From Acidobacteriota bacterium (GTDB lineage: Bacteria > Acidobacteriota > Terriglobia > Terriglobales > Acidobacteriaceae): a stretch of DNA of 62,779 nucleotides. Positions 8,515 through 22,631 of this stretch are shown piece after piece. Numbering within the stretch: the first letter of the stretch is position 1; each line of letters begins with the position of its first letter. The translations under genes were made by a program, and so were the position numbers. The stretch is from NCBI GenBank assembly GCA_019351975.1, contig JABBOG010000020.1:1-62779 (forward strand). The letters are read 5' to 3'. The notes below the pieces were generated by a model. It was not told the DNA's origin. It did no database searches and was given only the letters and a program-made list of their open reading frames with translations.

Positions 8515-8522
8515 ATTTCCAC

Positions 8523-8551
8523 TTGACCCGCCTTGCACCCTGGTTTATGCT
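8523..8551 (+). promoter_or_regulatory. Strong sigma-70-type promoter
   Basis: TTGACC at 8523-8528 and TATGCT at 8546-8551 with an exact 17-bp spacer. Transcription should begin near 8558. It lies directly before the terminator at 8571-8604, so most transcripts would be only about 45 nt unless they read through into the GIY-YIG-like gene. Confidence 0.7.
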
Positions 8552-8557
8552 CTGCCG

Positions 8558-8604
8558 CAGAACGATTCTAAAAAGCCCTGCCACGCCGCAGGGCTTTTGT
8601 TTTT
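8558..8604 (+). ncRNA. Candidate mini-transcript (promoter-to-terminator unit)
   Basis: The predicted product of the promoter at 8523-8551 ended by the hairpin at 8571-8598. It has no start codon with coding capacity. It could be a tiny RNA, an attenuator leader for the downstream GIY-YIG-like gene, or the remnant of a lost tRNA or ribosomal-protein transcription unit. Existence is inferred only from the signals. Confidence 0.25.
8571..8604 (+). terminator. Rho-independent terminator
   Basis: AAAAGCCCTGC (8571-8581), loop CACGCC, GCAGGGCTTTT (8588-8598), then GTTTTT. An 11-bp perfect stem with a U-rich tail, partly symmetric, so it could work in both directions. Confidence 0.85.
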
Positions 8605-8640
8605 AAAGAATACATCCATAGGACAAGAGGAGACGATGCT

Positions 8641-9426
8641 ATGCCGGTTTACGTTTTTCGCGAAGGAGATTCGAACATATTTAAGATTGGGCTCACCCGA
8701 GACCAGGATGTTAGTCCTAGACGGCGACAACTTAATAGTGGAAGCTCCGCAGGTCTTCGAGAATTCGAAGTAATCCACACAGATAAGCCAAGTGAACTGG
8801 AAGGGTTCCTACATAGCCTGCTCAAGCATCGGAATATCAAACGCCATGGCGGCAAAGAGTTCTTCGAAATGATGTCAGAGAACCACATGCGTGAAGTTCT
8901 AAATCTGGCGGGGCCAATGTTCCAACGGAGCCACTTTGCCTCAAAGTCTGTTAGTTCGTTCGAGAAGCTGCAGTGCGAAGGGAGCATTCGTAAAGCAAAA
9001 CAAACCGACCTCAAACTTGTCAGTAGGCTACGTGAGATAGAAAAGCGTCTTTGGGAAATCGAGGATGAGGCAGTCTTCCTTAGGTTCGAGATGGAAATGA
9101 TCGAATGTGAACTCAAGGCCAGCATCGGGGATGGCCCAGGTATCGACGGCGTCGCGACGTGGGAATCCGCTGTCGTAAGAAAGTTCTGTCTGCCGCTTTT
9201 TCAGGAGCGCGAGCCTGATATTTATCGCCGAGTTCTTGAGCGTTTCGCGACTCTAGATATTAGCGTCTGGCGTGAGCAGGAACCTCAGCTCTATCAGGAG
9301 ATCACGGGTCGCCATCCTAAGCTGGACGTAACCTCTTGGAGACTACAAGACAGTAGATTGTACAAACAGATGCAGACCACCTATTTCACTCCCACTGTCA
9401 CGCGGAAATTCGTGATGCTCGCCTGA
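8641..9426 (+). CDS. GIY-YIG nuclease-superfamily protein (T5orf172/MUG113-like)
   Basis: A 261-residue protein. The first 85 residues match the T5orf172/MUG113 branch of the GIY-YIG fold: VYVFREGDSNIFKIGLTRD, an arginine-rich SPRRRQLN helix, SELEGFLHSLLKHR with the metal-binding-type glutamate, and GGKEFFEM. A helical, charged central part (about residues 115-155) looks coiled-coil and the C-terminus is of unknown type. Base composition is clearly lower in GC than its neighbours, suggesting transfer. ATG 8641 has GAGGAG eight bases upstream. It sits between a mini promoter/terminator unit and the rplA promoter, where rplK would normally be. Whether it cuts DNA is not known. Confidence 0.75.
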   Translation: MPVYVFREGDSNIFKIGLTRDQDVSPRRRQLNSGSSAGLREFEVIHTDKPSELEGFLHSLLKHRNIKRHGGKEFFEMMSENHMREVLNLAGPMFQRSHFASKSVSSFEKLQCEGSIRKAKQTDLKLVSRLREIEKRLWEIEDEAVFLRFEMEMIECELKASIGDGPGIDGVATWESAVVRKFCLPLFQEREPDIYRRVLERFATLDISVWREQEPQLYQEITGRHPKLDVTSWRLQDSRLYKQMQTTYFTPTVTRKFVMLA

Positions 9427-9443
9427 AAGGGCTTCAACCCCTG

Positions 9444-9472
9444 TTGACTCCGTACCCGCCTTCCGGCATACT
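9444..9472 (+). promoter_or_regulatory. Promoter of the rplA-rplJL-rpoBC cluster
   Basis: TTGACT at 9444-9449 and CATACT at 9467-9472 with a 17-bp spacer, about 88 bases before the rplA start. The strength fits a ribosomal protein operon and shows that rplA is not simply read through from the upstream gene. Confidence 0.7.
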
Positions 9473-9559
9473 TAGAAGGTTGTCTGTGCTGCGGTGCGGA
9501 TGAGTCGGGACCACGCCCTTGCGGAACGGTGCATGATGGGGTGGGAGACGAGGGAAGAC

Positions 9560-10270
9560 ATGCCAAAGAAGCTATCCAAGAATATTACGAAGGCGCGCGC
9601 GCTTGTGGAGCAGCGTCCTTATACGATCGGCGATGCGATACCGCTGTTGCAGAAGGCGCATTACGCGAAGTTCGATGAGACGGTTGACCTGACGATGCGG
9701 TTGGGCGTGGACACGCGGCATGCGGACCAGATGGTGCGCGGAACGGTCGTGCTGCCACATGGCCTGGGCGGAAAGAGCAAGGTTGTGGCGGTGATCGCGT
9801 CGGGCGACAAGGTAAAAGAGGCTGAGGCTGCGGGCGCTGAGTTTTTCGGCGGCGAAGAGCTGGTGGAGCGGATCCAGAAAGAGGGTTGGACGGACTTCGA
9901 CGCTCTGATTGCGACGCCGGACATGATGCGCTCAGTGGGCCGGCTGGGTAAGGTGCTCGGACCGCGCGGCCTGATGCCGAACCCGAAGACGGGTACGGTG
10001 ACGACGGATGTTGCAGCGGCGATCCGCGAGATTAAGGCCGGTAAGGTCGAGTTTCGAGCGGACAAGACGGCGCTGGTGCATGTGCCGGTCGGCAAGCTGT
10101 CGTTCAGTGTGGAGAAGCTGCAGGAGAATGCGCTCACGGTGATCTCGTCGGTGATGAAGGCGAAGCCTTCGGCGGCGAAGGGCAAGTATGTGAAGCGGAT
10201 CATTCTGAGCTCCACGATGGGCCCTGGCATTGAGCTTGAGGCTGCAGTGGCGGATGTGGCGGCGAAGTAA
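9560..10270 (+). CDS. rplA: 50S ribosomal protein L1
   Basis: A 236-residue L1, normal length. It binds 23S rRNA at the mobile L1 stalk, helps release deacylated tRNA, and in many bacteria represses its own operon by binding the mRNA leader. Evidence: [25 protein letters not shown] at the start, [29 protein letters not shown], and [20 protein letters not shown], the universal L1 signature. ATG 9560 follows GAGGGAAG; the open frame is longer upstream but lacks homology. L11 (rplK), normally immediately before, is absent; a GIY-YIG-like gene lies there instead. Confidence 0.97.
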   Translation: MPKKLSKNITKARALVEQRPYTIGDAIPLLQKAHYAKFDETVDLTMRLGVDTRHADQMVRGTVVLPHGLGGKSKVVAVIASGDKVKEAEAAGAEFFGGEELVERIQKEGWTDFDALIATPDMMRSVGRLGKVLGPRGLMPNPKTGTVTTDVAAAIREIKAGKVEFRADKTALVHVPVGKLSFSVEKLQENALTVISSVMKAKPSAAKGKYVKRIILSSTMGPGIELEAAVADVAAK

Positions 10271-10431
10271 GGGCAGCTTCCAGGTAGCAGCTTTGAGCTG
10301 CTGGCTAAAGACTGATGAGATTTAGATTTGCTCCCGTGGAGCGTTTAGGCCCGGTGAGATACAGATTGAGCTAGCGGCTCCCGGCTGAGGTTCAGCCAGA
10401 AGCTAAGAGCTAGAAGCTAGAGGCGAATTTT
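10271..10431 (+). promoter_or_regulatory. rplJ (L10) leader region with hairpins
   Basis: A 161-nt untranslated stretch between rplA and rplJ, in the position of the L10 autoregulatory leader. Three clear stem-loops: AGCAGCT-ttg-AGCTGCT (10286-10302), GCTCC-cgt-GGAGC (10330-10342) and GGCTGA-ggt-TCAGCC (10383-10397). The last 30 bases carry AGCTA direct repeats before the start codon. In other bacteria L10/L12 binds this leader and represses translation; that role is inferred here from position and structure. Confidence 0.5.
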
Positions 10432-11154
10432 ATGGCATTGACGAAGGCGAAGAAGAACGCGAAGGTAGCGATGCTGGCGGGCGAGCTGCAGAGCTCGACG
10501 ACGGCGATTATTGGGACGTTCAAGGGGCTGACGGCCTCGAAGGACTTTGAGCTGCGCAAGGTGATCCGGGCGGCGGGCGGAAGCTACCACGTGGTGAAGA
10601 ACAAGCTTGCGGCGAAGTCGGCTGAGGGCACGAAGGTTGAGGCCGCGCTGCAGGGGCTGAAGGGCGTGAGCTCGGTGGCGTACACGTCGGGCGATCCGGT
10701 GGCGCTGGCGAAGGCGCTTTCGACCTGGGTGAAGGATAATGCGGAGTTTACGTTCAAGCTGGGCATTGTTGACGGCAAGGTGATCACGGTTGAAGAGATC
10801 GACTCGCTGGCGAAGCTGCCGGGCAAGGAAGAGCTGTTCTCGAAGCTGCTGTTCCTGATTCAGTCGCCGGCACAGCGTTTGGCTACGGTGATCAATGCGA
10901 CGGGGCGGAACCTGGCGGTCGTTGTGAATATGGCGGCGGAGCAGGGCAAGTTTGGAGCAGCCGCGGCGGAGGCGCCGAAGGCCGAGGAGTCCAAGGCGGA
11001 TGCGCCGGTGGCGGAGACGCCAGCGGAGCAGGCTGCGGCGGCGCATGTGGAGGAGTCGGCGGCTGGAGAACAGCCTTCGGGCGCGGCGGAGCCGGAGAAC
11101 GGAACGGCATCGCAGGCTGGCGAGGCTGCGGCGAGCGAACCGGCAGAGGGATAA
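10432..11154 (+). CDS. rplJ: 50S ribosomal protein L10 with long acidic C-terminal extension
   Basis: L10 anchors L7/L12 dimers to the ribosomal stalk. The first 170 or so residues are canonical (MALTKAKKNAKVAMLAGEL, IIGTFKGLTASKDFELRKVI, SYHVVKNKLAAKS, FSKLLFLIQSPAQRLATVIN). Usual length is about 165-175 residues, but this protein has 240: from about residue 175 there is a tail made almost only of Ala, Glu, Pro, Ser and Gly (about 65 residues, low complexity). The normal C-terminal helix binds L12; the tail is additional and probably disordered. It has the same base composition as its surroundings and no frameshift is needed to explain it. Followed by rplL after 141 bases. Confidence 0.96.
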   Translation: MALTKAKKNAKVAMLAGELQSSTTAIIGTFKGLTASKDFELRKVIRAAGGSYHVVKNKLAAKSAEGTKVEAALQGLKGVSSVAYTSGDPVALAKALSTWVKDNAEFTFKLGIVDGKVITVEEIDSLAKLPGKEELFSKLLFLIQSPAQRLATVINATGRNLAVVVNMAAEQGKFGAAAAEAPKAEESKADAPVAETPAEQAAAAHVEESAAGEQPSGAAEPENGTASQAGEAAASEPAEG

Positions 11155-11295
11155 CAAGTTTCGTCGCAATGTTCACGAGGTGCGCAGTCTGGGCGCAACG
11201 GAAACCTTGTGAAGGTGCGGCAGCCTGAGGCGGAAGATGGCTTTGGGAGAATCAAATCAGTTGTAGTGAAATTTAGAAGTACATTGGAGAGAATC

Positions 11296-11670
11296 ATGGC
11301 GGACATTCAGCAGTTGGAAGATCAGATCGTTAGCCTCAGTTTGCTTGAGGCGTCGGAGTTGGTGAAGAAGCTTGAAGAGCGCCTTGGCGTTTCGGCTGCG
11401 GCTGCGGTTGCAGCGGCACCTGCGGGCGGCGGCGCTGCTGCTGCTGCACCGGTGGAAGAGAAGACCGAGTTCACCGTCATCCTGAAGGATGCTGGCGCGA
11501 ACAAGATCAACACCATCAAGGCTGTACGCGAAGTGACGGCACTGGGTCTGAAGGAAGCGAAGGACCTGGTTGACGGAGCTCCGAAGCCGTTGAAGGAGAA
11601 CATCTCGAAGGAAGATGCAGCTGCTATCGCGAAGAAGTTCGATGGCGTTGCGACAGTCGAGATCAAGTAA
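11296..11670 (+). CDS. rplL: 50S ribosomal protein L7/L12
   Basis: A 124-residue L7/L12, normal length. The N-terminal dimerisation domain (residues 1-30), Ala/Gly/Pro-rich hinge (about 34-52) and C-terminal factor-binding domain ([42 protein letters not shown]) are all present. It recruits translation GTPases to the ribosome as part of the L10-L12 stalk. ATG 11296 has GGAGAG seven bases upstream; the open frame extends 29 codons further upstream but without homology. Confidence 0.97.
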   Translation: MADIQQLEDQIVSLSLLEASELVKKLEERLGVSAAAAVAAAPAGGGAAAAAPVEEKTEFTVILKDAGANKINTIKAVREVTALGLKEAKDLVDGAPKPLKENISKEDAAAIAKKFDGVATVEIK

Positions 11671-11722
11671 GCGCATTTCTGGGGAGATGATGCGGGCGTG
11701 AGTGCTTGTTGAAATCCTCCAG

Positions 11723-11751
11723 TTGCAGCCGAGGCCGGTTTGCGGTATTCT
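11723..11751 (+). promoter_or_regulatory. Candidate internal promoter for rpoBC
   Basis: TTGCAG at 11723-11728 and TATTCT at 11746-11751 with a 17-bp spacer, 55 bases after rplL. The -35 element is imperfect, so it may act as a secondary promoter. Confidence 0.35.
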
Positions 11752-12223
11752 CTTTCATGGGAGACTTCCGTAGCTGCCTCGGCGCAGTGCATGTCGGGAA
11801 GTTTCATCAATTCTTCGTTGATTCACGATGTAGTAGCGCTAGGTTCACTTCGAACATTCGGCAGCTTATAGATTTATCCGGTTCATCCTGGCAATGCGAA
11901 GCAGGTTATGGAGCCGGCCATCCTGTGGTTCGAGCGGCGGGTCCGCAGGGTGCAAACGTGCGACAAGCGGCAAACGTTGAATTTCAGCGAATGGGCTGGA
12001 AGTCATGGGCGGCGATTATCCATCGTTTCTGTATCAATACACTCACTTATAGCGAATGTGCGCTCTACGGGCATGGTGCCCCGCAGGGCGCTTTCGGCGC
12101 TTCAGGGGAGTAATCGGTTTAAGGGGGCGGTTCCATCTGTTGCGCAGGTGCGAGCCAATCCCGATGTGGTCTTTGTAGCAGATTGAGCAGTGATCTGTCA
12201 TGAGCTGGTTGTAAAAAGTTTCC

Positions 12224-12255
12224 ACCCCGCAGAATGCTTCGCTGGGGTTTGTTGT
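12224..12255 (+). terminator. Attenuator-like hairpin in the rpoB leader
   Basis: ACCCC (12224-12228) pairs with GGGGT (12244-12248), and an inner GAA/TTC pairing closes a TGC loop, followed by TTGTTGT. The stem has an internal mismatch and the T-run is interrupted, so partial termination is more plausible than complete stop. Confidence 0.4.
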
Positions 12256-12433
12256 ACGCGCTTCAGGTGCTGTCTCTGCGAGGAGAGGCGGTGCCGGAAC
12301 AGGCGCGCAGAGAGTCCAACGAGGAGGCCGCACGGTGCGGTCCTTCTCCCTTCCGAGGCTGGTGTCCCATGTGGGTGCTATTCGGGGGGCCTCGAGCCAA
12401 GTAACAGGCTAGCTAAACGTAACAGGAGAGAGC

Positions 12434-16939
<4,506 letters not shown>

Positions 16940-17151
16940 CTTTTAGCCTCCGCTGTCATCTCTTAGCTTGTGTAATGGCTTGAGCTGGCGGCGGGGGCGA
17001 GGCGCAAGGATTGAGTGGTGAGCGCGGAAGATGGCGATCATCGCGAAGGTAATAGCAGGAAGACAGCAGCGAAGCTCGCAACAGGGCTCTTGAAGAGAGA
17101 GCGAAACAAAAAGTTGGCATCGAGCTAGGCACTGCACACGGAGAGAAAAAC

Positions 17152-20100
17152 ATGTTCCGCTCCAGCCCCTTTGAAGCAGCAGGTCCGATCACGGACTTTG
17201 ACTCCATTAAGATTCAGCTCGCCTCGCCTGAGAAGATCCGTTCGTGGTCGCATGGTGAGGTAACGAAGCCTGAGACGATCAACTACCGCACGTTCAAGCC
17301 AGAGCGTGACGGGCTTTTCTGCGCACGTATTTTTGGACCGATCACGGACTGGGAATGCCTGTGCGGCAAGTACAAGCGGATGAAGCACCGCGGCGTGATC
17401 TGCGACAAGTGCGGCGTTGAAGTAACGCTGTCGAAGGTGCGTCGCGAGCGGCTCGGGCATATCGAGCTAGCGAGCCCGTGTTCGCATGTGTGGTTCTTCA
17501 AGGGACTGCCGTCGCGTATTGGGCACCTGCTGGATATTTCGCTGCGTGAGCTTGAGGCTGTGCTGTACTTCGAGAGCTACGTGGTGGTCGATCCAGGCGA
17601 TGCTCCGGTGAAGGAGCGCGAGGTCATCAAGGACGAGAACCGCTTCCGCGAGCTGGATCAGCAGTATCGTCCGTCGGGCTTCAAGGCGATGATGGGCGCT
17701 GAGGCGATCAAGGAGTTGCTGAAGCGCGTTGAGGTCAACGAGCTTGCGATTGAGATGCGCGAGCGGATGAAGACCGAGACCTCGCTGCAGAAGAAGCTGA
17801 AGTATGCGAAGCGCCTGAAGGTTGTGGAGGCGTTCCGCCGCTCGGATAACAAGCCGCAGTGGATGATTCTGGATGTGATTCCGGTGATCCCGCCTGAGCT
17901 GCGCCCGCTTGTGCCGCTCGATGGTGGACGTTTTGCGACGTCGGATTTGAACGATCTGTATCGCCGCGTGATCAACCGCAACAATCGTTTGAAGAAGCTG
18001 ATGGATCTGCATGCGCCTGAGGTCATCGTGCGCAATGAGAAGCGCATGTTGCAGGAGGCTGTGGATGCGCTGTTTGATAACGGCCGCCGTGGACGTGTGC
18101 TGCGCGGAGCGAATAATCGTCCGCTGAAGTCGCTGTCCGATACGCTGAAGGGCAAGCAGGGCCGGTTCCGCCAGAACCTGCTCGGGAAGCGCGTGGACTA
18201 CTCTGGCCGTTCGGTGATCGTGGTTGGACCGGAGCTGAAGCTGCACCAGTGCGGCCTGCCGAAGAAGATGGCGCTTGAGCTGTTCAAGCCGTTCATCTAT
18301 CACCGGTTGGAGCAGACGGGCCATTGCACGACGATCAAGCAGGCGAAGGAGATGGTCGAGCAGCAGGACCCGATCGTGTGGGACATTCTGGAAGAGGTCA
18401 TCAAGGACCATCCGGTGATGTTGAACCGCGCGCCGACGCTGCATCGTCTGGGTATCCAGGCGTTTGAGCCGGTGCTGGTTGAAGGCAAGGCGATCAAGAT
18501 TCATCCGCTGGTTTGCACGGCGTTCAATGCTGACTTCGACGGCGATCAGATGGCGGTGCACATTCCGCTGAGCCCTGAGGCGCAGATTGAGGCTTCCGTG
18601 CTGATGCTCGCGTCGCATAACATTCTTTCGCCGGCCAGTGGACAGCCGATTACGGTGCCGACGCAGGATCTCGTTCTGGGTCTGTATTACCTGACGAAGG
18701 CGAAGGTTGGAGCCAAGGGCGAAGGCCGCGTGTTTGCGAATATTGAAGAGGTGTTGATGGCGCTCGAGGCCAAGCAGGTCGAGACGTTGTCGCCGATTCG
18801 TCTGCGGTATACGGGCAATGTGCTGGATATGACGGTCGCCTATGACGATCAGGACATTCTGCACACCGAAGCTGTGGAGTTCAACAAGCAGTTCATCAAC
18901 ACGACGGTTGGACGCGCGATTCTGAACGATGCGCTGCCGGAAGGTATGCCGTATGTGAACGGCCTGATGAAGAAGAAGGGAATTGGTCAGCTGATCAATT
19001 ATCTTTACCTGAATCTTGGCCTTGAGGTGACGGTACATGCGCTGGATCGCATTAAGGAGCTGGGCTTCCAGTATGCGACGAAGTCGGGGCTGTCGGTTGG
19101 TCTGGATGACATGGTCATTCCGGCGTCGAAGTACACCGTGGTGCATGAAGCTGAGAAGCAGGTGATCGCGATGCAGCAGCAGTATCTGGACGGATCGATC
19201 ACGAATCTGGAGCGCTCGAACAAGGTGACGCAGATGTGGTCGGGCGTGACGGAGCGCGTTGCGGACGAGATGTTCAACAACATGAAGCGCGCGGACAAGG
19301 AAGGAGCCATGAACCCGATTTACATCATGGCCGACTCTGGTGCGCGTGGATCGAAGCAGCAGATCCGTCAGCTCTCGGGTATGCGCGGTCTGATGGCGAA
19401 GCCATCGGGCGAGATCATCGAGACACCGATCACGGCGAACTTCCGTGAGGGGTTGACGGTGCTGCAGTACTTCATCTCGACGCACGGTGCGCGTAAAGGC
19501 CTGGCGGATACGGCGCTGAAGACGGCGGACTCGGGCTATCTGACGCGGCGTCTGGTTGACGTGGCGCAGGACGTCATTATCTCGGAGCTGGATTGCGGAA
19601 CGGTGGAAGGCATTTACGTGATGCCGATCATCGAGGCCGGAGAGACGATCGAGCCGTTGCGGGACCGTATCATTGGCCGCGTATCGCTGGAGAAGTTGAA
19701 GGACTTCGAGGGCAAGGTCATCGTCGAGATCAACGACGAGATCGACGAGGATAAGGCTTCGGCGGTGCAGGCTGCGGGTATTGAGCGGGTGAAGATTCGC
19801 TCGGTGCTGACGTGCGAGTCCAAGCGCGGATGCTGCATCCTTTGCTATGGCCGTAACCTGGGTTCGGGCAAGATGGTTGAGATGGGCGAGGCTGTGGGTG
19901 TGATCGCAGCGCAGTCGATCGGTGAGCCTGGAACGCAGCTGACGATGCGTACCTTCCATATCGGCGGAACAGCGTCGCGTGTGCAGGATGCTTCGCACCT
20001 GGAAGCCAAGAACGCGGGTAAGATCCACTTCATCAATCTGGTCACGGTGCGGTCGAAGGAGGGTGGTCTGGTTGCGTTCAACCGTAACGGATCGATCGCC

Positions 20101-21342
20101 GTCATCGACGCAAAGGGACGCGAGAAGGAGCGGTACGCGATTGTGTACGGTGCTAAGCTTCGCGTCGAGGATGGACAGGAGGTCAAGCTCGGCGATGTAA
20201 TCGGCGAGTGGGACCCTTACACGTTCTCGATCCTTACGGAGATCGCAGGTACGGTGCAGTTCAAGGACCTGCAGGAGGGTGTCACGCTCAATGAAGAGAT
20301 CGACGAGGTTACCGGGCTTTCGCGTCTGGTGGTAGGCGATTCTTCGGACGAGAAGCGGCAGCCAGCCATCATCATCAAGAGTGCGAAGGGTACGAAGCGG
20401 TATCTGATGCCGTCTCGTGCTCACCTGATGTTGCAGGACGGCGATGAAGTCACACCGGGCGATATCCTCGCAAAGATTCCGCGTGAGACGACGCGCACCA
20501 AGGACATTACGGGCGGTCTGCCGCGCGTTGTGGAACTTTTCGAGGCGCGCAAGCCTCGCGATCCGGCGATCATCTCGAAGATTGACGGTGTGGTGCGGTT
20601 CGGCGACGTTTCTAAAGGCCAACGCAAAGTGTATGTGACGGCAGATAATGGCCAGGAAGAGGAGTACAGCGTTCCTCGCGGTGTGTATGTCAACGTGCAG
20701 GAAGGTGAACGCCTGCGCGCTGGCGATGCATTGATCGATGGCCCGCGTAACCCGCATGACATTCTTGAGGTGCTGGGCGAACGCGAGCTACAGATGTATC
20801 TCGTGGACCAGATTCAGGAGGTCTACCGTCTACAGGGCGTGTCGATTTCGGACAAGCACATTGAGACGATTGTGCGGCAGATGCTGCGCTGGGTTAAGGT
20901 GGAAGAGGTTGGCGACACGAACTTCCTTCTGGAGCAGCAGATCGACCGCTTCCGGTTCAACGCTGAGAACCAGCGCGTGCTGATCGAGGGTGGCAGACCG
21001 GCCATCGGGCGTCCGCTGCTGCTGGGTATCACGAAGGCATCGCTTTCGACCGACAGCTTCATCTCTGCCGCGAGCTTCCAGGAGACGACGCGTGTGCTTA
21101 CCGAGGCCTCGATCAATGGCTCGGTGGATACGCTGCGGGGTCTGAAGGAGAACGTGATCGTAGGACGGCTGATTCCGGCTGGAACGGGTATGTCGTACTA
21201 TCGCAACGTTCAGCTGTCTCCGGAGCTGGAGGAAGCGGCGGCGCAGGTGCAGCAGGAGGTCACTGCGGCGATCGAAGCCGAGGAGCGTGAGCTGGAACAG
21301 ATGCGCATGGAAGGCGAACAGGAAGAGATGGCCGCGGAGTGA
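17152..21342 (+). CDS. rpoC: RNA polymerase beta-prime subunit
   Basis: A 1396-residue beta-prime subunit, standard size. The catalytic magnesium site [12 protein letters not shown] has Asp461, Asp463 and Asp465. The N-terminal zinc ribbon uses Cys69, Cys71, Cys84 and Cys87 (CLCG ... CDKC), and the second zinc site [11 protein letters not shown] is near residue 890. The bridge-helix/trigger-loop region [13 protein letters not shown] is intact. It lies 212 bases after rpoB, with GGAGAG before ATG 17152, and is followed by a strong terminator. No rpsL/rpsG/fusA genes follow, unlike many bacteria. Confidence 0.98.
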   Translation: MFRSSPFEAAGPITDFDSIKIQLASPEKIRSWSHGEVTKPETINYRTFKPERDGLFCARIFGPITDWECLCGKYKRMKHRGVICDKCGVEVTLSKVRRERLGHIELASPCSHVWFFKGLPSRIGHLLDISLRELEAVLYFESYVVVDPGDAPVKEREVIKDENRFRELDQQYRPSGFKAMMGAEAIKELLKRVEVNELAIEMRERMKTETSLQKKLKYAKRLKVVEAFRRSDNKPQWMILDVIPVIPPELRPLVPLDGGRFATSDLNDLYRRVINRNNRLKKLMDLHAPEVIVRNEKRMLQEAVDALFDNGRRGRVLRGANNRPLKSLSDTLKGKQGRFRQNLLGKRVDYSGRSVIVVGPELKLHQCGLPKKMALELFKPFIYHRLEQTGHCTTIKQAKEMVEQQDPIVWDILEEVIKDHPVMLNRAPTLHRLGIQAFEPVLVEGKAIKIHPLVCTAFNADFDGDQMAVHIPLSPEAQIEASVLMLASHNILSPASGQPITVPTQDLVLGLYYLTKAKVGAKGEGRVFANIEEVLMALEAKQVETLSPIRLRYTGNVLDMTVAYDDQDILHTEAVEFNKQFINTTVGRAILNDALPEGMPYVNGLMKKKGIGQLINYLYLNLGLEVTVHALDRIKELGFQYATKSGLSVGLDDMVIPASKYTVVHEAEKQVIAMQQQYLDGSITNLERSNKVTQMWSGVTERVADEMFNNMKRADKEGAMNPIYIMADSGARGSKQQIRQLSGMRGLMAKPSGEIIETPITANFREGLTVLQYFISTHGARKGLADTALKTADSGYLTRRLVDVAQDVIISELDCGTVEGIYVMPIIEAGETIEPLRDRIIGRVSLEKLKDFEGKVIVEINDEIDEDKASAVQAAGIERVKIRSVLTCESKRGCCILCYGRNLGSGKMVEMGEAVGVIAAQSIGEPGTQLTMRTFHIGGTASRVQDASHLEAKNAGKIHFINLVTVRSKEGGLVAFNRNGSIAVIDAKGREKERYAIVYGAKLRVEDGQEVKLGDVIGEWDPYTFSILTEIAGTVQFKDLQEGVTLNEEIDEVTGLSRLVVGDSSDEKRQPAIIIKSAKGTKRYLMPSRAHLMLQDGDEVTPGDILAKIPRETTRTKDITGGLPRVVELFEARKPRDPAIISKIDGVVRFGDVSKGQRKVYVTADNGQEEEYSVPRGVYVNVQEGERLRAGDALIDGPRNPHDILEVLGERELQMYLVDQIQEVYRLQGVSISDKHIETIVRQMLRWVKVEEVGDTNFLLEQQIDRFRFNAENQRVLIEGGRPAIGRPLLLGITKASLSTDSFISAASFQETTRVLTEASINGSVDTLRGLKENVIVGRLIPAGTGMSYYRNVQLSPELEEAAAQVQQEVTAAIEAEERELEQMRMEGEQEEMAAE

Positions 21343-21378
21343 CTTCGCGTCACTGCGACTAGCGCTTCGCGCAAAAGC

Positions 21379-21412
21379 GAAAGGGCGGGCTCGAAAGAGT
21401 CCGCCCTTTTCC
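21379..21412 (+). terminator. Rho-independent terminator after rpoC
   Basis: GGGCGGGCTC (21383-21392), GAAA tetraloop, GAGTCCGCCC (21397-21406), TTTT. A 10-bp stem with a single G-U pair, flanked by AA/TT that extend it. It closes the rplA-rpoC cluster. Confidence 0.92.
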
Positions 21413-21473
21413 ATTCTTCGTTGAAGAAAGAAAGTGATTGAAGGCCGGTCTAGTCTGGCGTAGGCTCGGAAGC

Positions 21474-22543
21474 ATGCCAAATGAGCAAGATCCATTGGTC
21501 CAGAGGTCGGGGCTTTCGGCTGAGCTGCGGGAAGTTCTCGCTTTCACTGAAAGCGAGAACCAGAAGCATCGCGACTATTTTCAGATGCTTTATAAGTGGA
21601 CGTCAGGGGCCTTAGCGGTAATGGTAGTATCCATCGGGGCATTGGCGGCCTTCGTAGGATGGCACACCATCGACGACATTAAGAAACAGGCAGGTCTGCA
21701 ACTAGTGAGGAAATAGAAAATATTCGACGGCAAAGTCGCGACACACTCGAAGCGCAAACAGGGCAAATCCAGAAACAAATCACTGCGCGATTGAATGATG
21801 AATTTCGAAGCGAATCTATCCGCCAGACCGTGCAAACAGCCGCCAAGCAGTAAACCGCAGTAGCACTAATGCCAATTATTACTCAAGAGGTGCGTACGCA
21901 AGTAACGGCTGGAGTAAAGTCCGAGCAGCAAACCGTCCAGCACTCTCTGATCGAAGAGGTACACCATTCGGTGGACGACTTAAAGCCGACGATAGACAAA
22001 CGCGTAGACGATTCCGTCCACGAATCAGTGAACGCCGCAGTGACCGCGCAGGTAGATTCGCAGATTGCTCCGCGGCTGAAGCAACTAGAAAACAGCGCTC
22101 AAATATCGACGTTAATCAATCAGGCGGAGGGCGGTGATGCAACTTCCTTTGATACGCTCGTTCAAATGGCGGGGGATCCACAAATTCCGCAGAATGTCCG
22201 TGACCTAGCTTTGAAAGTGGCAAGATCGCTTCTTACCAGCAATGAAAGTGCGCTCTATGTGTCGCGGCACTTCAACAATAATCCTAGCGAAACTCAGGAG
22301 ATTTCCTACCTAGACGATCCCGAACAATTCAGTCGGCAAGCAGCGATCGATTCGCTTCCGGAGGAATATTGGAAAGGTCATTTGGATCGACTGTTTTTGA
22401 TCATGACGTCGGACGTTTCCATCCGCGTTAGAGTGGCTGCGTACAATCGCTTTCACCAAATAACTCAAATTAGCGCCGAGGTTTTAGACAACCAAACGGC
22501 CTTGAAGTGGTGGCGCGAACATCGGAAGGAGTTCGTGAAATAG
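21474..22543 (+). pseudogene. Decayed membrane-anchored coiled-coil protein gene (frameshift plus stop)
   Basis: Three fragments read as one protein. The first (21474-21716) gives a charged N-terminus and one membrane span (WTSGALAVMVVSIGALAAFVG), then IDDIKKQAG before TAG. A one-base shift near 21690-21700 continues as ATSEEIENIRRQSRDTLEAQ and on to a TAA at 21851-21853. Six codons later, in the same frame, ATG 21869 starts 224 further residues that continue the same heptad-rich helix (VTAGVKSEQQ, VDDLKPTIDKRVDDSV) and end in a globular HEAT-like part. So a membrane-tethered coiled-coil protein of about 350 residues seems inactivated twice, unless the sequence has errors. The region is lower in GC than its flanks and begins 60 bases after the rpoC terminator. 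No known family was recognised. Confidence 0.6.
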
Positions 22544-22572
22544 TAACTCGATTCGAGAGCCAAGAAACCCAA

Positions 22573-22631
22573 GATGCCATGAGTGGACCGGCAGGTCACT
22601 TGACCTGCACGATGGGATAAAGTATGGCATC
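22573..22631. repeat. Nested inverted repeat
   Basis: An outer inverted repeat GATGCCAT (22573-22580) / ATGGCATC (22624-22631) encloses a near-perfect palindrome GCAGGTCA-ct-TGACCTGC (22591-22608). It follows the broken coiled-coil gene and has no T-run. It could be an operator or the trace of an inserted element. Confidence 0.5.

Larger units (their letters stand above)
11671..12433 (+). promoter_or_regulatory. Long rpoB leader, 763 nt without a gene
   Basis: No convincing gene was found on either strand. The stretch holds a candidate internal promoter (11723-11751), a GC-rich hairpin zone around 12074-12107, an attenuator-like hairpin (12224-12255), a CCGCA-cgg-TGCGG stem near 12330-12342, and an AGGAGAG ribosome-binding site just before rpoB. 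In other bacteria this interval sets the ratio of ribosomal to RNA polymerase subunit synthesis by attenuation and RNA processing; here it is several times longer than the leader before rplJ. Confidence 0.5.

Noticed and set aside
8558-8604. tRNA or other structured RNA after the strong promoter
   Set aside because: Only about 45 nt, no cloverleaf, no TTCRA arm; only the terminator hairpin is stable.
10398-10431. AGCTA-rich stretch before rplJ considered as a mobile-element end or attachment site
   Set aside because: Very short, imperfect, and explained as part of the L10 leader; no target-site duplication or integrase.
17467-20757. Very long open frame (1096 codons) on the minus strand opposite rpoC
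   Set aside because: It is the shadow of rpoC in GC-rich DNA: rich in Arg, His and Leu, without domains or a ribosome-binding site, while the plus strand codes for an intact beta-prime subunit.
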